Source of the DNA: an uncultured Hyphomonas sp.
Lineage (GTDB): Bacteria; Pseudomonadota; Alphaproteobacteria; Caulobacterales; Hyphomonadaceae
DNA: 64,000 nt
Assembly (NCBI RefSeq): GCF_963678875.1
Contig: NZ_OY787456.1
Coordinates: 682,001-746,000 of the forward strand
Direction: 5' to 3'
The notes beneath the pieces were generated by a model. That model saw only the letters and a list, made by a program, of their open reading frames with translations. It made no database searches and was not told the DNA's origin. Below are positions 33,561 to 42,193 of this stretch, in pieces. Numbering within the stretch: the stretch's first letter is position 1; every line of letters starts with the position of its first letter. The position numbers and the translations under genes were made by a program.

Positions 33561-34985
33561 ATGGCGACAATCGCCCGTAAGGCAGACACCTGGAGCTCGC
33601 GCTTCGGGTTTATCATGGCTGCCGTCGGTTCTTCGGTCGGACTCGGCAATTTCTGGCGGTTTCCATACACCGCCGGTGAGAATGGCGGCGGCGCCTTCAT
33701 ATTGATCTACATCGCCTGCGTCCTGCTGATCGGTCTGCCGGTGCTGATGGCGGAATATGGCATGGGCCGGAAGTCCGGCATGTCTGCCGTGGAGGGCGTC
33801 GAATCCCTCGCCCGGGCAGAAAGCAAGTCACAGAAATGGGGCATGGTCGGCTGGATCGGCACCATCACGGCGTCCTTCATCCTGTCCTTCTATGTGGTGA
33901 TCTCGGCCTGGCTGATGGCCTTTGTGATCCAGGCGTTGAAGAACGGCTTTGCCGGCATGGACGCAGACTCTTCGGGCGCCAATTTCGCCAATGTCATCGG
34001 ACAGGGGGAGCATGCGCTCGCCTCCAAATGGTACATGCTGGCGCTGCTTGCCACCTTCATCATTGCCAACATCGCCATCGTCGGCCGGGGCGTGAAGGGC
34101 GGTATCGAAAAGGCTGCCAGCATTTTGATGCCGGCCTTCTTCGTGATCCTCCTGATCATCGTCGGCTTCTCCCTGTCGCGCGGCAATGCCGGGGAAACTT
34201 TCGCCTTCCTGTTCCAGCCCAAATGGGAAGATGTCGGCTTCAAGACCTTCCTCGAAGCGGTCGGCCAGGCCTTCTTCTCCATCGGTGTCGGCGTCGGCCT
34301 GATGATCACCTACGGCGCTTATCTCGACCGCGGCACAAACATCCCGCGTTCCTCCGTGATCATTGCAGGTTCGGACACGTTCGTCGCGCTGATCGCCGGC
34401 TTCGCGATCTTCCCCATCGTGTTCGCAGCCGGGCTCGATCCGGCAGGCGGGCCGAGCCTGTTCTTCGTGTCGATGCCGGTGGCGCTCGGCAATCTCGGAC
34501 CGATCGGTTACCTGATGTCGGTCCTGTTCTTTGCGCTGGCCCTGTTTGCCGCTTTCACTTCGTCGATCTCGCTGCTGGAAGTGTCGGTCTCCTGGCTGGA
34601 AGAACGCCAGGGCGTGACCCGGATGGGCGCGGCAATGGGCGTTGGCTTCATGCTCTGGATGGTCGGTGCGGCTTATATTTTCTCGACCGAATATCTCGAT
34701 TTCATGGACTTCATCACCGGCAACGTCCTCTTGCCGCTGGGCGGTCTGCTGGTCGCGATCTTTGCCGGCTGGGTCCTGTCGCGGGACATGCTGACTTCCG
34801 AACTCGGCGAGGGCAACATCATGAATGTCTGGCGTTTCCTGATGCGCTGGTTCGTTCCGGCGTTTGTCGGCTTCGTCCTGTTCTTCGGCTTCTTCGACAA
34901 GATTCAGGACCAGTACCACGTCCAGCTGCCGGGCTTCCTCGAAGTGCTGCTCGGGCCGAACTACGAGCTGCCGCCCGCGGAATGA
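33561..34985 (+). CDS. sodium-dependent neurotransmitter/amino-acid symporter family transporter
   Basis: LeuT-fold (SNF family) Na+-coupled symporter. TM1 carries the unwound Na+/substrate segment AAVGSSVGLGNFWRFPY, followed by GGGAFILIYIACVLLIGLPVL, the classical N-terminal signature. About eleven or twelve spans in 474 residues. Substrates in this family are amino acids and related amines; none can be assigned here. The ATG at 33561 follows GGGGAGAGGGA. Apparently monocistronic, ending before a repeat cluster and a strong terminator. Confidence 0.9.
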   Translation: MATIARKADTWSSRFGFIMAAVGSSVGLGNFWRFPYTAGENGGGAFILIYIACVLLIGLPVLMAEYGMGRKSGMSAVEGVESLARAESKSQKWGMVGWIGTITASFILSFYVVISAWLMAFVIQALKNGFAGMDADSSGANFANVIGQGEHALASKWYMLALLATFIIANIAIVGRGVKGGIEKAASILMPAFFVILLIIVGFSLSRGNAGETFAFLFQPKWEDVGFKTFLEAVGQAFFSIGVGVGLMITYGAYLDRGTNIPRSSVIIAGSDTFVALIAGFAIFPIVFAAGLDPAGGPSLFFVSMPVALGNLGPIGYLMSVLFFALALFAAFTSSISLLEVSVSWLEERQGVTRMGAAMGVGFMLWMVGAAYIFSTEYLDFMDFITGNVLLPLGGLLVAIFAGWVLSRDMLTSELGEGNIMNVWRFLMRWFVPAFVGFVLFFGFFDKIQDQYHVQLPGFLEVLLGPNYELPPAE

Positions 34986-35017
34986 ATGGCCTTCTGCGGG
35001 TGTGCTAAACACCATAC

Positions 35018-35056
35018 AGAACACCATATATAGACCGTGTATACACCATATACAGA
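35018..35056 (+). repeat. TA-rich ~11-bp phased direct repeats, copy B
   Basis: AGAACACCATATATAGACC (35018-35036) is followed by GTGTATACACC and ATATACAGACG, so TA-rich units recur every 11 bases. The first 19 bases match copy A (3837-3856, opposite strand) with two differences. The block lies just 3' of the symporter gene and abuts the terminator. Function unknown. Confidence 0.6.
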
Positions 35057-35057
35057 C

Positions 35058-35092
35058 GGGCCCTCCACGATGTGGAGGGCCCGTTCTTTGTC
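35058..35092. terminator. strong hairpin terminator between convergent symporter and iminopeptidase genes
   Basis: GGGCCCTCCAC (35058-35068) pairs perfectly with GTGGAGGGCCC (35072-35082) around the loop GAT, followed by GTTCTTTGTC on the plus strand. It could serve both converging genes. Confidence 0.8.
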
Positions 35093-35111
35093 ATCTGGTG
35101 AAAATCAGGCG

Positions 35112-36101
35112 TCAGGCGCGGACTTTCGAGCCGTAAACGCCGGCGAAATGATCCGTTGCCTGAATCAGCTTGTCGACAATGCCGGGTTCCATCGAGGAGT
35201 GGCCGGCATCCGGCACGATGTGAAGCTCGGCCTTCGGCCAGGCCTTGGACAGGGCCCAAGCCGTCGAGAGTGGCGTGACCACGTCATAGCGGCCGTGCAC
35301 GATGACTCCCGGAATGTCCTTGAGCTGTTTCGCGCACTGTTCCAGCAGCCAGTTGTCGCTGGCGAAGAAGCCGCGATTGACGAAATAGTGGCATTCGATC
35401 CGGGCGAAGGCGTCGACGAAGTCATCCTCGTTGAAGCGGGGAGGGGTCGTCAGCGGCCCCTTGATCGACAGGGTTTCGCCTTCCCAGCGAGACCAGGCCC
35501 GGGCCGCTTCAATCCGCGCCTGCCGGTCGTCGCCCGTCAGGCGGCGATGGAAGGCCATCAGCAGGTCGTCGCGCTCTTCTTCCGGGATCGGCGCAATGTA
35601 GCGGTCGTAGGCGTCCGGGAAGAGGCGGCTGGCGCCACTTTGGTAGAACCACTGCACTTCCGGTTTCGACACGAGGAAGATGCCGCGCAAAACCAGGCCG
35701 AGAGTCCGCTCCGGATGAGACACGCCATAGGCGAGTGAAAGGGTCGATCCCCACGATCCGCCGAAGACAAGCCACTGGCTGACGCCAACATGAGCACGGA
35801 GTGCCTCAATATCGTCCACCAGGTCCCAGGTCGTGTTTTCGCGAAGCTCGGAATGTGGTGTGGAACGTCCACAACCGCGCTGATCGAACAGAAAGATCCG
35901 ATAGCGCTCAGGGTCGAAAAACCTCCGCATTTCGGGGCTTGAGCCGCCCCCGGGGCCGCCGTGAAGGGCGATGACGGGCACGCCATTAGGGTTACCCGAT
36001 TCTTCCCAGTAAATTTCGTGGATATCCGAAACGCGCAACCTTCCTGAGCGGCGGGCTTCGTGTCTGGGATACAAAATGCGGCGTGGCGGGCGTCTATTCA
36101 T
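35112..36101 (-). CDS. pip: proline iminopeptidase
   Basis: Removes N-terminal proline from peptides (MEROPS family S33, cytoplasmic). The oxyanion segment HGGPGGG, the DQRGCGRS motif, the nucleophile elbow GGSWGS with Ser116, the acid in GRYDVVTP and the His in DAGHSSMEP are all visible. 329 residues, near the usual 310-320. Monocistronic on the minus strand, converging with the symporter gene. Confidence 0.93.
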   Translation of the reverse strand: MNRRPPRRILYPRHEARRSGRLRVSDIHEIYWEESGNPNGVPVIALHGGPGGGSSPEMRRFFDPERYRIFLFDQRGCGRSTPHSELRENTTWDLVDDIEALRAHVGVSQWLVFGGSWGSTLSLAYGVSHPERTLGLVLRGIFLVSKPEVQWFYQSGASRLFPDAYDRYIAPIPEEERDDLLMAFHRRLTGDDRQARIEAARAWSRWEGETLSIKGPLTTPPRFNEDDFVDAFARIECHYFVNRGFFASDNWLLEQCAKQLKDIPGVIVHGRYDVVTPLSTAWALSKAWPKAELHIVPDAGHSSMEPGIVDKLIQATDHFAGVYGSKVRA

Positions 36102-36212
36102 TCACTCTTCACCTAATTTCATTCAAACTGCCGTCTGAGGTGGACATGGTTCCCGTCGTTACGTACAGATTATTACGTATTGGGGCCCAAACAGAATGCA
36201 GGTGGCTGTTTG

Positions 36213-36833
36213 ATGCGTAGCGTATTTCTGGGTGTATCCCTATGCCTTCTTGCAGGATGCGCAACCGTTTCCATGGTACCAGGTGAAGCGCTGGTGCAAG
36301 CAGGGCTTTCCCAAAAGCAGTCAGCCCTTCGTACAGCTTCCACGGAATATTGCGACAAGGCGGTCGATGCCGGTTGGGTCAAATCCAATGGCGGCCTTGC
36401 CGGCCTCGCCAACACGCTGATTAACGGCATTACCAACGACCAGTCTGAAGCGGACACTTATGCGGCGCGTATCGGCGCGGCGGATGAGGCACCGGCGCTG
36501 GTACTTGCCCGGATCGTTTCCGACAGCCAGGCCGCGCGGGCAGGGCTCAGCGGTGTCAGCCGTGAGGCGCACACGCTGCTCCAGGAAACCGGCGACCACA
36601 CTGCGACCCGTTCGGACGTGATGAGCTATGAGCGTGCACTCGTCCGTGCCCAGATGGCTTATCGAAGCTTCCAGAGTGCGCTCGGCGAAGTCTCTGCCCG
36701 TGACGACATGGACATGGATACTGCGCCGGTCGACAAGGAACTCGGGGCGTTCGAGGACGTCATCGACGATGCCCGTGAAACGGCTGACCGTCTCGCCGAC
36801 AAGTATGCGTCGGTGAACACTGTGAGATCCTGA
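36213..36833 (+). CDS. predicted lipoprotein of unknown function
   Basis: 206 residues. The signal peptide ends in a lipobox LLAGC with Cys16 as lipid anchor. The mature part is mostly alpha-helical and Ala-rich, with an acidic DDMDMD stretch near residue 165 and Cys in TEYCDKA. No family recognised. I chose the ATG at 36213 (AGGTGG upstream), which puts the lipobox at the normal position; an earlier in-frame start at 36180 would spoil the signal peptide. Two TTACGTA elements at 36159-36165 and 36173-36179 lie just upstream. Confidence 0.78.
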   Translation: MRSVFLGVSLCLLAGCATVSMVPGEALVQAGLSQKQSALRTASTEYCDKAVDAGWVKSNGGLAGLANTLINGITNDQSEADTYAARIGAADEAPALVLARIVSDSQAARAGLSGVSREAHTLLQETGDHTATRSDVMSYERALVRAQMAYRSFQSALGEVSARDDMDMDTAPVDKELGAFEDVIDDARETADRLADKYASVNTVRS

Positions 36834-36860
36834 TTTCCCGGATCCCGATTTCAGTAAAAT

Positions 36861-37223
36861 TCAGTTCGGTTGTCTGAAGCTGCCGATGGCAGCCATTGCC
36901 CATCCCGCCAGCAAGAACACGCCACCGATCGGTGTGATCGCGCCGAACCAGCGCGGCGCGCCCAGGGCCATCGCGTAGAGCGTGCTGGCGAAGATGACGG
37001 CGCCCGCAATCATGAACCAGCCGGCTGTGCGGACGAGGCCGCCGCGGCCTGAAAGGGCGATGGCGAGCACAGCCGCCGCATGCGGCAGGATATAGAGCGT
37101 GGCCGTGTGCCACCATTCGGTGCCTTCCGCCGTCAGCTGCCCTTCCAGTGCATGCGCACCAAAGGCACCGAGGGCGACGCCGCAAAAGCCGGTCAGGGAT
37201 GCGAAGGCGGCGAGCCGGTTCAC
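36861..37223 (-). CDS. DUF423 family small membrane protein
   Basis: 120 residues with four hydrophobic spans and the family pattern GAFGAHAL near residue 20 and LYMALGAPRWFGAITPIGG-type C-terminal half (seen as YAMALGAPRWFGAITPIGG). This is the YgdD/DUF423 family, whose function is unknown. The ATG at 37223 overlaps the stop of the upstream thioesterase gene (four bases shared), so the two are cotranscribed. Confidence 0.9.
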   Translation of the reverse strand: MNRLAAFASLTGFCGVALGAFGAHALEGQLTAEGTEWWHTATLYILPHAAAVLAIALSGRGGLVRTAGWFMIAGAVIFASTLYAMALGAPRWFGAITPIGGVFLLAGWAMAAIGSFRQPN

Positions 37224-37648
37224 GCAGCAGGTTCCTTCCGGGGCAGGGCATAGGTGACGACGGCATGGCTGGATGGTTTGGTCGCGCCTTCGACGCGCAC
37301 GTCCACGTCCATCACCGCCAGGGTCTGCCCGATCTTCATGATGCGGGCGTCGGCAAGGACAACGTCCCCGATGCAGGGGCGCAGGAAACTCATGTTCAGG
37401 CTGCTGGTCACGGCCATGGGCTCCAGTCCTGTCACGGTCATCACGGCGAAGTAGGACGCCGTGTCGACGAGCGACATCTGTGTCGGTCCGGAGATATAAC
37501 CGCCCGGGCGCAAATTTGTCTTGTCGGCTCTTAGTCGCACCACCGCGCGGCCTTCGACCATCTCCACGATTTCCGTGCGTACCGACTGGCCTTCAAAGGC
37601 CTGGCGCAGGAAGGCGTTGGCTTCCTCCGGTTGCATCTTGCAGGTCAT
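37220..37648 (-). CDS. PaaI-type hotdog thioesterase
   Basis: 142 residues with a single hotdog domain (about 45-135), NLRPGGYISGPTQMSLVDTA in the position of the central helix and SLNMSFLRPCIGD in the following strand, like acyl-CoA thioesterases of the PaaI/YdiI group. The usual catalytic acidic residue in the helix appears as Asp in LVDTA. Substrate unknown. It overlaps the DUF423 gene by four bases. Confidence 0.85.
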   Translation of the reverse strand: MTCKMQPEEANAFLRQAFEGQSVRTEIVEMVEGRAVVRLRADKTNLRPGGYISGPTQMSLVDTASYFAVMTVTGLEPMAVTSSLNMSFLRPCIGDVVLADARIMKIGQTLAVMDVDVRVEGATKPSSHAVVTYALPRKEPAA

Positions 37649-37752
37649 GTTGCCTCCCTTGCGTCACCCCTTGTCGGCGGGGTCCCTCTCGTACACCCTA
37701 GCTTGCACGACAAGCCCGCCAAGAGGTCACCCAGAGGAAGGAAGTGCAACCA

Positions 37753-38865
37753 ATGCTGACAGCCGGAGACGAGTATCCAATCCACCAGACACCGGAACCG
37801 GTCGCCTTTTCAGGCTCTGACCGGAATTTCTATGACCGGTATTTCTACAACGGCTATTCCTCGGATGGGTCGGTCTTCTTTGCGGCGGCGATGGGCGTGT
37901 ATCCGCACCTGAACATCATCGATGGTTCCGTCTCGGTCCTTCACAATGGCAAGCAGAGTTCGGTCTTCTTTTCGCGTCCGCTGAACATGGAGCGGATGGA
38001 CACCTATATCGGCGGCATGTCGGTGGAGGTGCTGGAACCGCTGAAGCGGATCCGCCTGAAACTGGAAGAGACCGAAGGTATCGCGCTCGACGTGGAATTC
38101 ACGGGCCGGGCTTTCCCGGTGGAGGAGCCGCGCTTCACCCGCCGCCAGGGACCGCGCATGCTGATGGACCTGACGCGCATGACGCAGAACGGCCACTGGT
38201 CGGGCAAGCTGCGCATCGACGGCAAGGAGATCGAGGTCAATCCGGACAGCTGGTCCGGTACGCGCGACCGGTCATGGGGCGTGCGGCCCATCGGGGCGCA
38301 GGACGCCCAGCCGCTGATCCCGCCGCTCGATCCGCAATTCTACTGGATCTGGACGCCGACCAATTTCGCGAACCAGGCGCTCTATTTCCACGTCAATGAA
38401 GATGGCGCAGGCGAAGCCTGGAACAAGCGCGCCGTTCTGGCCGCGGATGGCGCGAAGCATGGGGAACACCTTCACCTGGACGATGCGCAGATGGACATCA
38501 CCTACGCACCGGGCACGCGCCGCATGGCAAAAGCGCGCCTGAACATGAAGGATGCGGAAGGGACTCCGTATACGGTGGACTTCGAGCCGATGGGTACCTT
38601 CCTGATGCGGGGCATCGGCTATGGGCATGAGAAATTCAAGCACGGCATGAGCCATGGCGACCAGCTGGTCGTCGAGCGCGAAGACATGGACCCGAATGCG
38701 CCGTGGAACATCCCGGCGAACCTGCACATTCAGGAAATCGCCCGGGCGACGCTCTCCGGCCCCGGTGGTCAGACCTCCGAAGGCATCGGCGCATTCGAGC
38801 AGCTGTTCATGGGCCCGCACAAGCCGAGCGGTTTCAAATCCATTCTCGACGGCGCAGGCGACTAG
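37753..38865 (+). CDS. conserved hypothetical protein, possibly lipocalin-like (CrtC/AttH-type)
   Basis: About 370 residues, soluble, no signal peptide. The sequence is rich in beta-strand-like segments with many Trp, Tyr and Phe (FYDRYFYNGYSSDG, YWIWTPTNF, SGTRDRSWGVRP). The DRSWGVR segment recalls hydroxyneurosporene-synthase/AttH-like proteins, which bind or modify hydrophobic molecules, but I would not assign a reaction. The start is taken at the ATG at 37753; a GTG at 37744 would also fit the upstream AGAGGAAGGA. It converges with the serine hydrolase gene with 6 bases between stops. Confidence 0.7.
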   Translation: MLTAGDEYPIHQTPEPVAFSGSDRNFYDRYFYNGYSSDGSVFFAAAMGVYPHLNIIDGSVSVLHNGKQSSVFFSRPLNMERMDTYIGGMSVEVLEPLKRIRLKLEETEGIALDVEFTGRAFPVEEPRFTRRQGPRMLMDLTRMTQNGHWSGKLRIDGKEIEVNPDSWSGTRDRSWGVRPIGAQDAQPLIPPLDPQFYWIWTPTNFANQALYFHVNEDGAGEAWNKRAVLAADGAKHGEHLHLDDAQMDITYAPGTRRMAKARLNMKDAEGTPYTVDFEPMGTFLMRGIGYGHEKFKHGMSHGDQLVVEREDMDPNAPWNIPANLHIQEIARATLSGPGGQTSEGIGAFEQLFMGPHKPSGFKSILDGAGD

Positions 38866-38871
38866 GGCGCC

Positions 38872-40008
38872 TCAGCCCGCCATCGCCTGCCAGACCAGGG
38901 CGGCAAGCGTGATCGCGCGCATGTCGCCCGTCGTCGTGCCTTCCATCCGGTTCATCGCATAGGCGATGGTCAGCTTGTTCTGCATGTCGACCAGGACGAT
39001 GGAGCCGCCATATCCGCCCCAGAACATCGACTGGTCATTCAGGGCAGGGGACATGGGCCCGGACAGGCCATAGCCAAGCCCGAACCGGACCGGAATGCCG
39101 AGCACCATATCGGTGCCGTCCACCTGGCATTCCAGTGCCTTGCGGCATCCGGCTTCTGACAGGAAGCGCTTGCCATTCATCACGCCGCCATTGGCGAGGA
39201 CCGCCTGCACGGTGGCAACGGAGCGGGCATTGCCCGTGCCGCCTGCGGCCGGGATTTCAGCCCCGCGCCAGGCGCGCGTGCGTGTTTCGGATACATCGAT
39301 CGGAGGATGCTCGAACGCCACGCGCTGGATTTCAGTCTGCGCCGCCCCGCCAAGGCCGGCGCCCGGCGGCGGCTTCAGGTTCGCGACCCGGTGATCCTCC
39401 GAGGCCGGAAGACCGATGTGGAAATCCGCGCCCAGCGGTTCGGCAAATTCCTCGCGGAACACATTGCCGATCGTGCGGCCGTCGATCCGCCGGATCACTT
39501 CGCCGACGAGATAGCCCTGCGTGATCGCGTGATAGCCGGACGCCGTGCCGGGTTCCCAGAGCGGTGCCTGCGCGGCGAGTAGGCGGGTCGCCTTGTCCCA
39601 GTCATAGAGGTCATTCTTGTCCAGCGGCGCGGTCCAGCCGGAGAGGCCGGCCGAATGGCTCATCAGATGGCTGACTTTCACGCCGTCCTTGCCGTTCGCG
39701 GCAAACTCCGGCCAGTACTCGGCAACCGGCGCATCGAAATCCAGCTTGCCCTGGTCTGCCAGCCAGAGGGCCGTCAGCGCCGTCATCGTCTTGGTCGTCG
39801 AATAGACGTTGACGATCGTGTCCTTTTCCCATGGCCGCGTGCGTTCCTCGTCGGCCCAGCCGCCCCAGAGGTCGACCACCGGCTCGCCATCCTTGATGAC
39901 GCAGAAGGACGCGCCGATATCGGTGCCGTCGTTCAGGTTTTTCTCGAACTGTTCTCTTACGGCGGCGAACCTGTCGTCCACGATGCCGCCCACTTCCCCG
40001 TCAGCCAT
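38872..40008 (-). CDS. beta-lactamase-fold serine hydrolase (EstB-like)
   Basis: 378 residues of the class C beta-lactamase/esterase superfamily. The SxxK motif is Ser70-T-T-Lys73 in NVYSTTKTM; a Tyr motif lies in GYHAITQGYLVGE; a Gly-rich third motif WGGYGGS lies near the C terminus. There is no signal peptide, which favours a cytoplasmic esterase over an antibiotic-hydrolysing enzyme. The start at 40008 is chosen because GGGAGGA lies 5 bases upstream; the open frame extends 19 codons further. It sits 65 bases downstream of the tetR-type gene on the same strand. Confidence 0.85.
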   Translation of the reverse strand: MADGEVGGIVDDRFAAVREQFEKNLNDGTDIGASFCVIKDGEPVVDLWGGWADEERTRPWEKDTIVNVYSTTKTMTALTALWLADQGKLDFDAPVAEYWPEFAANGKDGVKVSHLMSHSAGLSGWTAPLDKNDLYDWDKATRLLAAQAPLWEPGTASGYHAITQGYLVGEVIRRIDGRTIGNVFREEFAEPLGADFHIGLPASEDHRVANLKPPPGAGLGGAAQTEIQRVAFEHPPIDVSETRTRAWRGAEIPAAGGTGNARSVATVQAVLANGGVMNGKRFLSEAGCRKALECQVDGTDMVLGIPVRFGLGYGLSGPMSPALNDQSMFWGGYGGSIVLVDMQNKLTIAYAMNRMEGTTTGDMRAITLAALVWQAMAG

Positions 40009-40073
40009 TCTTTCCTCCCGGCTTTTCCCGGAAGGGTAGCGGCGTCGCCGGGCTGCGGCAATCATTAGATCGG

Positions 40074-40748
40074 TCAGGCCTGGCGTTTTCCGGAGAGCCC
40101 GTGGAGGAACATGCAGACCGCCCGGTCGACACTCGCCCGGACGTCGTCTTCGGTCGGGCGGACGCTGGAGTCCAGAAGTGCCCGGCTCTGCAGGGGCGAG
40201 CGGACCATGTCGAGGAACAGCGAGCCCAATGTCTCGAATTGGTCCGATTGCGGGATCTCTCCCGCTTCGGCCCGGTCCTGCAGGTAAGCTGCGAGTCCGG
40301 CGCGGACCTTGTTCGGGCCGAGTTTCATGAACGTGTCTGCGATGCTGGGATACTTCTTCGCCATGCCGACGATCAGGCGGTATAGCTCCAGAGAATTGGG
40401 CTCGACCAGCTTGCCGGCAAACTGCTCCCCGATGCGGCGCAGGCCTTCCTCGACCGGCGTGTGCGCCTGCAATTCGACTTCGAGCGTGGCCGTCACTTCC
40501 TTCATGCGGGTTTCCAGCATGGCGAGGAAGATGCCTTCCTTGTCGCCGAACTGGGAATAGAGTGTCGCCAGAGATCCGCCGGCACGCCGGACGATCTCCG
40601 ACATGTTCGCCGCCTCAAAGCCTTGTTCCAGAAAGACTTCCTGGGCCGCTTCAAGAAAAGCGGCGCGCCGGAATTCAGCGCGCGATGCCCCTTCGGGCGC
40701 CTTGATGGCGGCCGCGGGCGAAGCCTTGGTCTTGTTTGTACCGTTCAT
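40074..40748 (-). CDS. TetR-family repressor divergent from the efflux genes
   Basis: 224 residues. A long N-terminal extension rich in Lys and Ala is followed by a TetR helix-turn-helix (about 30-75: AAQEVFLEQGFEAANMSEIVRRAGGSLATLYSQFGDKE) of which the key part is ANMSEIVRRAGGSLATLY. The C-terminal ligand domain resembles the AcrR/TetR_C group. It faces the EmrAB-like operon across 107 bases holding two copies of the dyad TGTAAyC. Repression of the pump and of itself, relieved by a pump substrate, is inferred. Confidence 0.9.
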   Translation of the reverse strand: MNGTNKTKASPAAAIKAPEGASRAEFRRAAFLEAAQEVFLEQGFEAANMSEIVRRAGGSLATLYSQFGDKEGIFLAMLETRMKEVTATLEVELQAHTPVEEGLRRIGEQFAGKLVEPNSLELYRLIVGMAKKYPSIADTFMKLGPNKVRAGLAAYLQDRAEAGEIPQSDQFETLGSLFLDMVRSPLQSRALLDSSVRPTEDDVRASVDRAVCMFLHGLSGKRQA

Positions 40749-40761
40749 GGGTTGATTTTGG

Positions 40762-40777
40762 TGTAATCCGGATTACA
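40762..40777. promoter_or_regulatory. TetR operator O1, perfect 16-bp palindrome
   Basis: TGTAATCCGGATTACA, 14 bases upstream of the repressor's start codon. The size and symmetry fit a TetR dimer. Confidence 0.75.
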
Positions 40778-40787
40778 TTGCAAGCGA

Positions 40788-40803
40788 TGTAACCAGAATT
40801 ACA
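40788..40803. promoter_or_regulatory. TetR operator O2, imperfect copy
   Basis: TGTAACCAGAATTACA keeps both outer TGTAA/TTACA arms of O1. The centres of the two dyads are 26 bp apart, so two dimers could bind side by side between the divergent genes. Confidence 0.7.
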
Positions 40804-40855
40804 CATTTTGGATCTACCACCGGGATCCAGAATTCATATCCGCGGAAATCCTCCC

Positions 40856-42166
40856 ATGGCCGTACAACCGTTCAAGCGTGACACCTCCCAGCCCGCTGCC
40901 GTTCCTCCTGCGGCGCAGGCTCCCAACCAGGCCGATGCCCCTGTGCCCAGGACGCCGGGCCAGGCCCCTGAGAACGATGCCCCCGTTCAACCGGACCCGG
41001 CGCCGAAAGGACCGCAAGGGCAGGGCCTGGTTGCAGGGTTCAAGGCAGACCCCCGGAAATACATCCTTTCCGGCGCGGGCCTGCTGCTGGCGCTCTTCGT
41101 TGGCTATCAGGGTGTTCACTGGCTCGTTGCGGGCCGGTACGAGATCGCCACCGACAATGCCTATATCCGTGCGGACATCGCGACGATCTCCCCGAAAGTG
41201 CAGGGCTATGTCGAGCAGGTGCATGTCACGGACAACCAGGCCGTGAAAGCTGGGGACCTTCTGGTGACACTGGAAGTGGCGGACTATGCGACCCGCGTGT
41301 CGGAAGCGGCCGCGTCGCTCCAGCAGGCCGTCGCTGCGCAGGCCCAGGCTCGCGCCGGTGTTGCTGCGGCTGAGGCAAACCTGCAGACTGCCGCCGCCCA
41401 GATCGCAGCCCAACGGGACCGTCTGGCGCAGTCGAAGGCAAGCGCCGCCGCCGCCGAAGCCGACGCAACGCTCGCCGCCAATGATCTTGTGCGTTACACG
41501 GAGCTTTCGGAAAAAGGACATTATCCGAAGGCAAGCCTTGATGCGGTCGCCACGAAGGCACAGGCCGCCCGCGCAGGGCTGGACCAGTCGAAAGCCGGTA
41601 TCACCACCGCGCAGAGCGAACTGAGCGTCTCGCAGGCAAATTACCACCGCGCCGAAGAAGACCTTGAATCCGCCAAGGCAGCCGTTGCCGGAGCCGATGC
41701 CCAGGTCGAAGCGGCGCAGGCCCGCGTCGATGCTGCCAAGCTGGATGCAACGCGGACGGAACTGCGCGCGCCCTTCGATGGGGTCGTGGCCAACCGCGTC
41801 GTCGCTGCAGGCCAGCTGCTGAACCCCGGCCAGCAGACCATGTCGATCGTGCCGGTATCCGAGGCCTATATCGTTGCGAACTTCAAGGAGACGCAGGTTG
41901 AGCGCATGCGCGCCGGCCAGGAAGTCGACATCCATGTCGATGCGTATCCGGACATGAAAGTGACCGGCACGCTGGACTCCATCGCGCCTGCAACCGGCGG
42001 CCAGTTCAGCCTGATCCCGATGGATACGGCGACCGGCAACTTCACGAAGATTGTCCAGCGCGTGCCCGTGCGTGTGAAGATCTCGGATGACGCACTGGCC
42101 AGCGGCCTGATGCGGCCCGGCTTGTCGGTCGAGGCAACCGTGATCGCGAAAGGGGTGGACGGCTAA
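40856..42166 (+). CDS. HlyD/EmrA-type membrane fusion protein
   Basis: Periplasmic adaptor of a multidrug efflux pump. A cytoplasmic Pro-rich N terminus (about 60 residues) is followed by one span (LLLALFVGYQGVHWLV), the biotinyl-lipoyl half-motif GYVEQVHVTDNQAVKAGDLL, a long Ala-rich coiled-coil hairpin (about 150-300), and the second half-motif ELRAPFDGVVANRVVAAGQLL. About 436 residues. The ATG at 40856 is preferred to an upstream TTG at 40808, which lies almost inside operator O2; the ribosome site is weak. It is followed after 27 bases by the DHA2 transporter. Confidence 0.92.
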   Translation: MAVQPFKRDTSQPAAVPPAAQAPNQADAPVPRTPGQAPENDAPVQPDPAPKGPQGQGLVAGFKADPRKYILSGAGLLLALFVGYQGVHWLVAGRYEIATDNAYIRADIATISPKVQGYVEQVHVTDNQAVKAGDLLVTLEVADYATRVSEAAASLQQAVAAQAQARAGVAAAEANLQTAAAQIAAQRDRLAQSKASAAAAEADATLAANDLVRYTELSEKGHYPKASLDAVATKAQAARAGLDQSKAGITTAQSELSVSQANYHRAEEDLESAKAAVAGADAQVEAAQARVDAAKLDATRTELRAPFDGVVANRVVAAGQLLNPGQQTMSIVPVSEAYIVANFKETQVERMRAGQEVDIHVDAYPDMKVTGTLDSIAPATGGQFSLIPMDTATGNFTKIVQRVPVRVKISDDALASGLMRPGLSVEATVIAKGVDG

Positions 42167-42193
42167 GCCGCCCTGAAAACGGCGAGATCGGCC

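Noticed and set aside
38872..40008. Antibiotic-resistance beta-lactamase
   Set aside because: SxxK and Tyr motifs fit, but there is no export signal and the third motif is of the esterase type, so resistance should not be inferred.
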